From Nitrososphaeraceae archaeon (GTDB lineage Archaea > Thermoproteota > Nitrososphaeria > Nitrososphaerales > Nitrososphaeraceae): a stretch of DNA of 13,971 bases. Position 1 is the stretch's first letter. The number at the start of each line of letters is the position of its first letter. A program made the position numbers and the translations under genes. Below are positions 7,524 through 13,083 of the stretch, piece by piece. Location: the NCBI GenBank assembly GCA_025937665.1, contig JAICQW010000031.1, positions 1 to 13,971 on the forward strand, written 5' to 3'. The notes beneath the pieces were generated by a model. That model had not been told where the DNA came from. It did not search any database and saw only the letters and a program-made list of their open reading frames with translations.

Positions 7524-8255
7524 TCATGCATCAAGTGCCGCTCGTACTGTCCTGATAAAATTTTCCTTGTCAATGGGTTTCTTTATAACATCCTCTGAAC
7601 CTATATCAGGAAAGATTGCAGTTAATTCCTTCGCTGCATCAAGAGCAGAAACAAATATAATTTTAGAGGATGGATTCATTGCTTTTAAAGCTTGATATAA
7701 CTGAAGTCCGTTTAAATTTTCCATCCTGATATCGAGGATAATTAAATCATAAAGACCGGGGTTTGATGCGAAAGCCTTCAGTGCCTGAAAAGAATCTGTA
7801 AATGTTCTTACCTTAAATCCAGTGTAAGCCAAAAATGATTCATATGTAAGTAACACATCAGGTTCATCATCAACCATCAGGATATTGGGATTGTGGACAG
7901 GTAGTTGATGAGCCTTTGTGCTAGATGTTATTGTCTGTTTATTAGAAACATTGTTAATGAACTTTTTATATGAATTTACAGGTTGATGTGGGCTAATAAT
8001 ATTCTTAGGACCTGTAGACTCACCTTCGTTCATTAACCTTTTCAAAACAAGTCTTCCGGTCTCAGAAATGGCAACATCAGAACTAACTTCTAACCATCCA
8101 AGTACTTTCAGCATCTGAATGTACCTCAAACATACATTGTAGTTTAAACGACTTTTCGTGGCTAAGGCGGTCTTTTTTGTTGGACCGTCACGGTATAATA
8201 TAGAGAGTAATCTCTGTGTCACATCGAAAGAAAAGGATCCGATGTTCCCTGCCAT
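7524..8255 (-). CDS. Winged-helix DNA-binding protein with C-terminal receiver domain
   Basis: Residues about 10-75 form a winged helix: DVTQRLLSILYRDGPTKKTA, then a recognition-helix region RLNYNVCLRYIQMLKVLGWL and a wing ending ISETGR. A Ser/Thr/Asn-rich linker (about 76-120) leads to a receiver at about 123-243 with D129/D130, phospho-acceptor D175 (LILDIRME), S203 and K226 (KKP). It is therefore a response regulator with inverted domain order that probably binds DNA. The receiver resembles the one in the cyclase-receiver protein, including the matching stretches AAKELTAIFPDIGSEDVIKK and AEELLVLLPEVKPEQIIQK, so the two likely arose by duplication. The gene is 76 bp upstream of the cyclase gene on the same strand and has its own TATA-like box. 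Confidence 0.88.
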   Translation of the reverse strand: MAGNIGSFSFDVTQRLLSILYRDGPTKKTALATKSRLNYNVCLRYIQMLKVLGWLEVSSDVAISETGRLVLKRLMNEGESTGPKNIISPHQPVNSYKKFINNVSNKQTITSSTKAHQLPVHNPNILMVDDEPDVLLTYESFLAYTGFKVRTFTDSFQALKAFASNPGLYDLIILDIRMENLNGLQLYQALKAMNPSSKIIFVSALDAAKELTAIFPDIGSEDVIKKPIDKENFIRTVRAALDA

Positions 8256-8264
8256 CTATAATTT

Positions 8265-8284
8265 TTGGTAATGTCCCTTATATG
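8265..8284 (-). promoter_or_regulatory. Promoter of the winged-helix-receiver gene with TTACCAA next to the start
   Basis: Gene-strand CATATAAG (8277-8284) is centred 25 bp before the ATG. TTACCAA (8265-8271) lies between this box and the start, where a bound protein would block initiation. A 13-base match ATTTTTGGTAATG (8261-8273) recurs exactly at 5897-5909, the first codons of the kinase gene. Confidence 0.4.
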
Positions 8285-8693
8285 AAATTATCTTATATTA
8301 GCTTATTTAATCGCCATTCTCTTTAAGGGGATGAGCCACATGAAAACATCATAGAAATTAAAAATTGAAAGTCTGTTAAAGGGTATAAATGGGCATATTT
8401 CAAAATGATACATAATTATCAGATTACCACAGTAAGTGACAATAAAAAGTCTCACGAGGGAATTCCGTTCTGATCATTATTTGGGATCAATTTACAGGAA
8501 CATAGCACAAGCACAAATCGAGAGAGGCAAATGGATTTTAAACTGATACTCTAGATAAGAACTCTTATTCTAGAACTGTGTGCGGGACGTTACAAGCGCG
8601 ACTCAGAAACACTGGCTAAACAACATTGTATAAATTGTGGCAGGCAGACTCGACGCGAATGTGCAAAATTATTTTGGATTCCAGAGCTACGCA
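8285..8693. other. Long intergenic stretch with a hairpin and a Cys-rich coding remnant
   Basis: A near-perfect inverted repeat lies at 8550-8574 (TCTAGATAAGA / TCTTATTCTAGA, one bulged T). On the plus strand about 8575-8695 a frame without a start codon reads CINCGRQTRREC then AKLFWIPELRTSLD; it has zinc-finger-like Cys spacing and may be a decayed gene, or chance, since it runs on into the antisense of the next gene. Nothing else is visible. Confidence 0.25.
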
Positions 8694-8975
8694 CTAGTCT
8701 GGACAGAGTGCTGACCCTAAGCATTTATTGGGCACACTCGCGATACTACCTATGTTATCGCCCTCTTGAAACGCAGTGGATTTCTGTGTAATTGGATTTG
8801 TTAGGTTTCCATCAGTCTTGTTTCTGTCTTTTGTCGAATCAATCAGGTTGAGTCCTGTCGTATCATGTTTCGACATTTCCTTTGTATTTACGTAAAGAGT
8901 TGCACAAGAAATAATGGATAACGTGGCTCCTATTAGAATACAAAGGACAAGCATCCATTTAACCTGTTGTTTCAA
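8694..8975 (-). CDS. Exported small protein with C-terminal KCLGSALCPD motif (copy 2)
   Basis: The 93-residue protein starts with a basic n-region (KQQVK) and a hydrophobic core (MLVLCILIGATLSIISC). The IISC-A boundary looks like a lipoprotein lipobox, so it may be a lipid-anchored surface protein; otherwise it is secreted. A polar linker rich in Asp, Thr, Lys and Asn follows, and it ends GSIASVPNKCLGSALCPD, the same tail as the gene at 3475-3873. Outside the tail the two proteins do not align, so only the last 17 or so residues are conserved. Start: TTG at 8973-8975 keeps the basic n-region; the alternative is ATG at 8954. It begins 3 bp after the stop of a small ORF at 8979-9125, which suggests one transcript. 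Function unknown. Confidence 0.65.
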   Translation of the reverse strand: MKQQVKWMLVLCILIGATLSIISCATLYVNTKEMSKHDTTGLNLIDSTKDRNKTDGNLTNPITQKSTAFQEGDNIGSIASVPNKCLGSALCPD

Positions 8976-8978
8976 CTA

Positions 8979-9125
8979 TTATTTTACCCCACAGAGAGAT
9001 GATGATACTGTAAGCTTTCCTGGATCTGCGTATATTCCTCTTATTTCATATCCTATTGTTTCCTCTCGGCATGTTGAATAGGCTTTCATTGAACTTTCCG
9101 TAACGAGGCCTTTTTCCGTATGCAT
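8979..9125 (-). CDS. Small ORF, possibly the C-terminal remnant of a larger gene (48 aa)
   Basis: The minus-strand frame from ATG 9125 encodes MHTEKGLVTESSMKAYSTC, then REETIGYEIRGIYADPGKL and TVSSSLCGVK before a TAA. The composition looks like real protein: it alternates strands and turns and has two Cys that could form a disulfide. I do not recognise the family. The frame is open only four codons further upstream, to a TAG at 9135-9137, and there is no obvious promoter. It therefore may be the tail of a decayed exported protein rather than a complete gene. Its stop is 3 bp before the TTG start of the secreted-peptide gene copy 2. Confidence 0.4.
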   Translation of the reverse strand: MHTEKGLVTESSMKAYSTCREETIGYEIRGIYADPGKLTVSSSLCGVK

Positions 9126-9442
9126 ATACCCAAGCTATGGCATGGAAACAGATTAACTGTAGTATCATCTGGTTATTACAAATACAAAGGGATTACTACT
9201 TTTTAGTTTAGAATTCCTGATGGAATTGGAATAATAATTAAAATGAAATTACGATATGTCAGAACAATTGATGCTAAAAGTGTAATAGAAATCCTTCAGT
9301 AATTGAATAGGCCCTTAACATAGGACAATTATCAGACTAAAAAGTTTCAAAACTGATCAAAAATTACATCCAATCTATATGATACTGCATTGTATTAGAA
9401 TCAGATCATTATTAGTGCGTCAAAGAAGTTGCTTTTAAAATC
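9126..9442. other. Intergenic region without clear genes
   Basis: AT-rich DNA. The only coding-like item is a 19-codon plus-strand frame from 9244 (MKLRYVRTIDAKSVIEILQ), too short to support. No promoter or repeat stands out. Confidence 0.3.
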
Positions 9443-9450
9443 AAAAAAAA
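9443..9450 (-). terminator. T8 tract after the truncated paralog
   Basis: Directly behind the TAA the gene strand has eight T residues, in the same position as the T8 behind the intact paralog at 11303-11310. A retained archaeal poly-T terminator is the likely meaning. Confidence 0.45.
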
Positions 9451-9624
9451 TTACGGATCATAGTCGATTAGTTTCTTGACGCAAACAGACACACCTTGAT
9501 TATTAATACTCAGTATCGCCGTCATTATTTTGTCAACTTTTGTAGAAGTGTTATTAGTAACTTTAACTTCATCACTTACTTCAGCATTTCCATTGTTATC
9601 AAGTTTTGCTGCGGTTTTGCACAG
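9451..9624 (-). pseudogene. Truncated copy of the 166-aa exported protein gene
   Basis: The minus-strand frame reads CKTAAKLDNNGNAEVSDEV, then KVTNNTSTKVDKIMTA and SINNQGVSVCVKKLIDYDP-stop. This aligns with the last 55 or so residues of the exported protein at 10802-11302 (KLNEDGDAEVTDTVSISN, TKLDKVMTAQLGINNADA, SVCVEKV). The N-terminal two-thirds, including the signal peptide, is missing; a stop codon precedes the aligned part and no start is available. Even the eight-T tract right after the stop is shared with the intact gene. It is a 5'-truncated paralog left from a duplication. The gene at 9637-9870 begins the adjoining sequence. Confidence 0.8.
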
Positions 9625-9636
9625 ACATTAAACGAA

Positions 9637-9870
9637 TTAGTGCCTCGAATTGACAACGGTGGTCATTAATATTCCCTCTTCATATAATTCCCTTGCATCT
9701 TTACCGTGTGCTTGTATCATGAAATCTGTTCCATCGCGAGATTTTAAGACTATACAACAGTAGTCAATTCCGTTCCTTAGCGCATAGCCTCTTGGGGATA
9801 TTTTTACAATCTTTTTATCTTTTGATCGCACTAGTTCTCTAAGAGAAACAATGCTACTAACATGGTTCAA
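9637..9870 (-). CDS. Hypothetical small cytoplasmic protein (77 aa)
   Basis: I do not recognise this protein. It is a compact mixed alpha/beta sequence: an N-terminal helix with SIVSLRELVRSKDKK, then strands IVKISPRGYALRNGIDYCC and IVLKSRDGTDFMIQAHG, and a C-terminal helix KDARELYEEGIL. No signal peptide or membrane segment is seen. The start is TTG at 9868-9870; a stop lies four codons further upstream and no ATG fits, and no clear TATA box was found, so the N-terminus is uncertain or truncated. It lies on the same strand as, and just before, the truncated paralog. The sequence looks like a genuine protein domain despite its length. Confidence 0.5.
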   Translation of the reverse strand: MNHVSSIVSLRELVRSKDKKIVKISPRGYALRNGIDYCCIVLKSRDGTDFMIQAHGKDARELYEEGILMTTVVNSRH

Positions 9871-10284
9871 AATTGATTTTCATCTGTTTTGGAAGTTGTG
9901 TTAAAATTTTGACCAGAACAACCTATTAAAATTTGCTTATCGCTTGATCACTTATTACTTGATCAATATATGATCTAAATGAAGGTAACGTTATTATATT
10001 CTATTATGAGTTCGTGAGGTATCTTTCCTTCAAGATCTGTTTGGGATAAAGGGCGCTGCGTCTTTCATCATGTCCTGAATTCCCATCCAGGTTTACTCAT
10101 TACTATGTATTAGAAAATCTTAAATAAAGTTCTGATGTATAATGATATGCCCATCTTGCAAGGGCGTTGGTTGGTGCTTTTTTGGTGCCTTTTTGTTTGC
10201 TGGATAAGGACCAATCAATTTATTTTTAAGACTTGAATGGATAGACGTATAGTTTCAGCTATGCCTGCAGATATCTGCTTACAG
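9871..10284. other. Intergenic region, possible small transcript
   Basis: A TATA-like CTTAAATAAAG at 10119-10129 would start a plus-strand transcript near 10150. It is followed by Gly/Trp-codon-like GGTTGGTGC and T6/T5 runs at about 10169-10194. The only frame is MICPSCKGVGWCFFG... from 10142 (21 aa). A small RNA, a Cys-rich micro-ORF or nothing at all are all possible. Confidence 0.2.
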
Positions 10285-10292
10285 AAAAAAAA
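10285..10292 (-). terminator. Poly-T terminator of the 107-aa exported protein gene
   Basis: Eight T residues on the gene strand, about 26 bp after the TAG stop, fit an archaeal intrinsic terminator. Confidence 0.4.
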
Positions 10293-10317
10293 GTAATGGA
10301 TCGGACTAATTTTTTAC

Positions 10318-10641
10318 CTAGTCACACTCTGCACCTAGTTCATTCGCTAGGTCACTTGGATGCTTGCTGTCAGTAAGGCCTGCATCTTCACCAATATTGC
10401 CTATGCCGGATCGTCCTGGTTTGTCGTCTTCACCTTCTCCATCGCTGTCAAAAGGATGATTTCCTGCAGCACCCCCATCACGAGAATGTGTTCCCAGGTC
10501 ACCACCTTCGTCTGATGCTGCATCACCAAAACAGTTTGGATCAGCAGGTTTGGCTGCGAATGCTATTGTCGAAAAATTGACAGTTCCAATAAGTACTCCC
10601 GCAACAATTGCTACGGTCATGAATTTCGTAATTGAACTCAT
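10318..10641 (-). CDS. Exported acidic Gly/Asp-rich small protein (107 aa)
   Basis: The N-terminus has a clear signal peptide: MSSITKFM, a hydrophobic core VAIVAGVLIGTVNFSTIAF and a probable cleavage near AFA-AKPA. The mature part is acidic and rich in Gly and Asp, with CFGDAASDEGGDLGTHSRDG, PGRSGIGNIGEDAG and a final HPSDLANELGAECD; two Cys remain after cleavage. The pattern of conserved-looking short turns (GGAAGNHPF, GRSGIGNIG) suggests a family of small exported archaeal proteins, but I know no function. The ATG is 26 bp after a TATA-like box, so the transcript is probably leaderless. It is divergent from the exported protein at 10802-11302, with a 160-bp shared upstream region. Confidence 0.75.
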   Translation of the reverse strand: MSSITKFMTVAIVAGVLIGTVNFSTIAFAAKPADPNCFGDAASDEGGDLGTHSRDGGAAGNHPFDSDGEGEDDKPGRSGIGNIGEDAGLTDSKHPSDLANELGAECD

Positions 10642-10662
10642 TGCTCCGTATTAAATTAGCAA

Positions 10663-10672
10663 TTATTTAAAG
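10663..10672 (-). promoter_or_regulatory. TATA-like box for the 107-aa exported protein
   Basis: Gene-strand CTTTAAATAA is centred 26 bp before the ATG. It lies in the divergent promoter region shared with the 166-aa exported protein. Confidence 0.55.
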
Positions 10673-10770
10673 TTAAATCAAGGCTTAAATAGATATAGAA
10701 ATCGTTACGTGGTTGGGAACATTCCACCTTGACTTATCAATAGATAAATGATCAAAGGATAAGTTAATTT

Positions 10771-10780
10771 CTTATAGTAT
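10771..10780 (+). promoter_or_regulatory. TATA-like box for the 166-aa exported protein
   Basis: CTTATAGTAT is centred about 26 bp before the ATG at 10802, indicating a leaderless transcript and supporting that start. Confidence 0.5.
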
Positions 10781-10801
10781 GGTAGTACCGAAGTTTTAGA
10801 A

Positions 10802-11302
10802 ATGAATTATTCAGTAAACTCGGAAAAAAAGCTGTCCTTAGCAGCAACAATCATGGCTATTAGCGCATTACTATGTGCAGGAACAAATAGTGTATTAGCC
10901 CAAAACGAAACGGACTTTAAGATAAAAGAATTCGGTATTAAAGACGGAAAACCGTGGTTAAGTGTCGAAGGAAAAGCAGGAGCGTCTACGCCGCAAAATG
11001 CAAGTCAAATATTTGCGTACGCCTTTGTTACCGACAAGGGTATTTTTGCTGCGACATCCCATGGAGTTGAGGATAGTTCAGAAGTAACCAACGATACTGA
11101 ATGGCACTCACATGGAGTAACTCTAGACGACAAGAATTGTGTTTCAAAATTAAATGAAGACGGGGACGCCGAAGTAACTGATACGGTTAGTATTTCCAAT
11201 ACTAATGCAACAAAACTCGACAAGGTAATGACAGCACAATTAGGCATCAATAATGCCGACGCATCTGTATGCGTGGAGAAGGTTTTCGACTCCAAACCAT
11301 AA
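10802..11302 (+). CDS. Exported protein of unknown function (166 aa), parent of a truncated paralog
   Basis: A signal peptide is visible: basic n-region (EKK), hydrophobic core LAATIMAISALLCAG and probable cleavage at VLA-QNETD. The mature domain of about 130 residues looks beta-rich, with FKIKEFGIKDGKPWLSVEG, FAYAFVTDKGIFAATSHG, a His pair in EWHSHGVTLDD and two Cys (C114 in NCVSKL and C157 in SVCVEK) that may pair. I do not know the family. A second, 5'-truncated copy lies at 9451-9624, so the family has duplicated locally. The start is fixed by a TATA-like box, and a T8 tract follows the stop directly. Probably a secreted or cell-surface protein; a ligand-binding role for the HxH pair would be speculation. 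Confidence 0.78.
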   Translation: MNYSVNSEKKLSLAATIMAISALLCAGTNSVLAQNETDFKIKEFGIKDGKPWLSVEGKAGASTPQNASQIFAYAFVTDKGIFAATSHGVEDSSEVTNDTEWHSHGVTLDDKNCVSKLNEDGDAEVTDTVSISNTNATKLDKVMTAQLGINNADASVCVEKVFDSKP

Positions 11303-11310
11303 TTTTTTTT
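11303..11310 (+). terminator. T8 terminator of the 166-aa exported protein
   Basis: Eight T residues start immediately after the TAA. The same arrangement is kept behind the truncated paralog. Confidence 0.5.
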
Positions 11311-11350
11311 GTCGGTTAGAAACAGAAACATGTATTATAAAAGATTTACC

Positions 11351-11542
11351 ATGGTTACTACATTATACAGATTAATTACATGAACGGTACCACTATTCAA
11401 ATTAGATAATAGAATCCTGAGCGTATATTTTGTTAATCAACGTAAAATTGTTCCTTTCCTAAAGAAGAAAAAAGACCAAAATAATCTTGAAGCAATGGTA
11501 AATGAAGCATACGTATTAGTCATGAAGAAAATAGACATCTAA
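11351..11542 (+). pseudogene. Small broken gene or fragment, lysine-rich
   Basis: From ATG 11351 the frame reads MVTTLYRLIT, then a TGA, then TVPLFKLDNRILSVYFVNQ, RKIVPFLKKKKDQNNLEAM and VNEAYVLVMKKIDI before TAA. The part after the TGA (11384-11542) has no start codon of its own near its beginning but looks like real protein with alternating strand and helix. The simplest reading is a small gene with one nonsense mutation, or the 3' end of a larger gene. I do not recognise the family. Confidence 0.3.
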
Positions 11543-11592
11543 CAACAATCTTTCAATCTTTGATTTTGATATATTGAGTTGTTAAGATAGTA

Positions 11593-11648
11593 CGTCGGGA
11601 TTCGAACCGTGCATGTTACTAGGGTTCTATTACTTGGTATTTAGCTTT
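11593..11648. repeat. Imperfect direct repeat, right copy
   Basis: Matches 128-182 in the same orientation (two substitutions, one extra T). The T-arm-like GGTTCGAATCCC on the minus strand and the codons for KAKYQVIEP-stop are both kept, but the flanking sequences are unrelated to those of the left copy. The separation is 11.46 kb. Confidence 0.75.
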
Positions 11649-11760
11649 ATTGCTTCTCGGTATCCTTATCTAATCCCATCAATGAATAAAGCACTACTTT
11701 GCCAAGCACCTTACCGTTCCTAATCATCTGATCTAAATATCGAATATGGTACATTAGGCG
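11647..11760 (-). pseudogene. C-terminal fragment resembling a medium-chain dehydrogenase/quinone oxidoreductase
   Basis: The frame is open for 37 codons and reads HIRYLDQMIRNGKVLGKVVL, then YSLMGLDKDTEKQ-stop. The pattern RYL...RNGKVLGKVVL matches the last strand of zinc-type alcohol dehydrogenases and quinone oxidoreductases, where (A/E)G...GK(V/I)V closes the protein. A TAA precedes the frame, and the other 300 or so residues are missing. The stop codon overlaps the edge of the direct repeat. The match is short, so the family call is tentative. Confidence 0.4.
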
Positions 11761-11761
11761 T

Positions 11762-11890
11762 TATACTTCCCTCTTTTTTACATTTTATTTTATTACAACA
11801 ACAATCATATATGCACAAAACTGGATGAGTTATACTGTCGACGGAAAATTATCCTTTGACTATCCATCGCCATTATGGACGGTTTCGCAA
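11762..11890 (+). pseudogene. N-terminal fragment of an exported PsbP-like protein
   Basis: The plus-strand frame reads SLFFTFYFITTTIIYAQ, a signal-peptide core ending in a YAQ-type cleavage site, followed directly by NWMSYTVDGKLSFDYPS and LWTV. Exported thaumarchaeal proteins with a PsbP/DUF-like domain typically begin the mature part with W..Y....G.F...YPS.W.V (family pattern recalled). There is no start codon upstream, and the frame ends at TAA 11918-11920 inside the oppositely oriented RTX gene. It is therefore a remnant of about 40 codons. Confidence 0.4.
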
Positions 11891-12477
11891 AAAACAGCAG
11901 TATCTCCATCGCCTGAATAAAGTGTTTCAACGAGATCCGTTCCAGAACCGCAGTCTACTGTATCTCTTTCAAAGTCACGTAAAAACAGGCTATTATTTAT
12001 TTGATCGTTGCCAGGGCCACCAAAAATTCTGTCAGCGCCTCCCCCTGACTGTATATAATCATTGCCACGATTCCCTGACATGTCATCATTGCCTCCATGT
12101 AGTTCTATAGAATCAAAAGTTTCCAATAATGCATCGTGACCTCCTCGACCATCATATTTATCGTTACCTAACCCTCCAAACAATACATCATCAAGTTGTC
12201 CACCGATTAGAATATCGTTGCCGCTGCCACCTTCTATGGTATTATGATCATTCCAAGCGCCCACAATCTTATCATCTCCCCCTAGAGCACGAATAATACC
12301 ACCCCCCGCAGTTCCCATTATTATGTCATTTCCAGATGTTCCAATACATTCACCCGAATGGGGACAAGTAATGACTGCCGCCCAAGTGATTTGATTTTGG
12401 GCTAAATTAAAAACTAATGCGCTGATTCCCATGAGAAGAACTATGGGCCTAAAATGTATGCCAAAATATCTAATCAT
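11860..12477 (-). CDS. Exported RTX (hemolysin-type calcium-binding repeat) protein (205 aa)
   Basis: The N-terminus is a signal peptide: basic MIRYFGIHFRP, core IVLLMGISALVFNLA and a cleavage region near TWA-AVI. The mature part is a run of glycine/aspartate nonapeptides of the type GGxGxDxLx, for example GTSGNDIIMGTAGGG, GGSGNDILIGGQLDDVLFGG, GNDKYDGRGGHD, GNRGNDYIQSGG and GGPGNDQI. These fold as a parallel beta-roll that binds Ca2+ in known RTX proteins. The end, DTVDCGSGTDL...DTAVFCETV, holds two Cys that likely pair. There is no enzymatic domain, so it is a small extracellular calcium-binding protein rather than a toxin. The ATG follows a TATA-like box at the leaderless spacing. Confidence 0.88.
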   Translation of the reverse strand: MIRYFGIHFRPIVLLMGISALVFNLAQNQITWAAVITCPHSGECIGTSGNDIIMGTAGGGIIRALGGDDKIVGAWNDHNTIEGGSGNDILIGGQLDDVLFGGLGNDKYDGRGGHDALLETFDSIELHGGNDDMSGNRGNDYIQSGGGADRIFGGPGNDQINNSLFLRDFERDTVDCGSGTDLVETLYSGDGDTAVFCETVHNGDG

Positions 12478-12500
12478 TATACCAACATTGTAGGGGATCC

Positions 12501-12508
12501 ACTTAAAC
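12501..12508 (-). promoter_or_regulatory. TATA-like box for the RTX gene
   Basis: Gene-strand GTTTAAGT is centred about 27 bp before the ATG at 12477. Confidence 0.45.
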
Positions 12509-12739
12509 TTCTTGTAATAATATTTAATTACGTATGAATCATCAGTTTAGAATTTAACACTACCATATCTTGATACTATTACGTGGAGACTTTTGCCCAA
12601 ATGAAATCGAATGATGGTTATGAACGTGATGAAAATACTTTCTTTACAATAGTGTGTATAGGTCAAGTTGCGGGTATCTCCCCCTAAAGATCCATGTCAA
12701 GAATTAAGAAGTTAATTGGGGGATCACTAACGTGCATAC
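12509..12739. other. Intergenic region without supported genes
   Basis: A 28-codon plus-strand frame from 12601 (MKSNDGYERDENTFFTIVC...) is the only coding-like item and is too short to support. No repeat or RNA is seen. Confidence 0.3.
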
Positions 12740-13082
12740 TTAGTCGACAAAAGCCCCTCCTGCAATGTGTAAGGCTTTACTCCCAGGAGAAATAGATTGA
12801 AGCTCTCCGCTAGATATCAATATATCGCTCATCGAGTTCTGTTTCCGAGAGGGATCCGATATAAACTAACGTAATGGTTTTGGCATCTGGCCAGTTAGAA
12901 TAAATATAGACTCCATCAAGCATTGGAGTATTTCATGAAATCGAGACGACAACAGGCTTATCGACTGTATTTTGTGGGCGCTTGTATTCCTGATTATATA
13001 TGAAATTAGGATCGGATTGATCTCTCTTGGAAGGAGCTTGAAGTAATATAGAAATGGAAATTAATAATGATTTTGGTCTCAT
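12740..13082 (-). pseudogene. Broken gene for a small exported protein directly behind the CopD-family gene
   Basis: From ATG 13082, one base after the stop of the CopD-family gene, the frame reads MRPKSLLISISILLQAP (signal-like), continues to VDKPVVVSIS, meets TGA at 12933-12935, and then continues in the same frame with NTPMLDGVYIYSNWPDAKT, ITLVYIGSLSETELD. The TGA probably replaced a Trp TGG. Near 12815-12835 the coding sense moves to another frame, SGELQSISPGSKALHIAGG ending AFVD-stop at 12740. One nonsense change and one frameshift thus break a protein of about 113 residues. Position and coupling suggest it once acted with the CopD-family protein, for example as an exported copper-related partner; the family is not recognised. 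Confidence 0.6.
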
Positions 13083-13083
13083 A

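Noticed and set aside
10142..10207. Micro-ORF MICPSCKGVGWCFFG... as a zinc-ribbon protein
   Set aside because: Only 21 codons, and the TATA-like element is too close to the ATG; noted in the intergenic entry but not supported as a gene.
11005..11331. Minus-strand ORF of 108 codons
   Set aside because: Lies antisense inside the well-supported exported protein gene and includes its T8 terminator; no family resemblance.
11856..12110. Plus-strand ORF of 84 codons
   Set aside because: Complement of the RTX repeats; His/Arg-rich composition is an artefact of Gly/Asp codons on the other strand.
11860..12477. RTX toxin with a type I secretion operon
   Set aside because: The protein is only 205 residues with a normal signal peptide, no toxin domain and no transporter genes nearby.
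12601..12687. 28-codon plus-strand ORF
   Set aside because: Protein-like composition but too short, no promoter at proper spacing and no family match.
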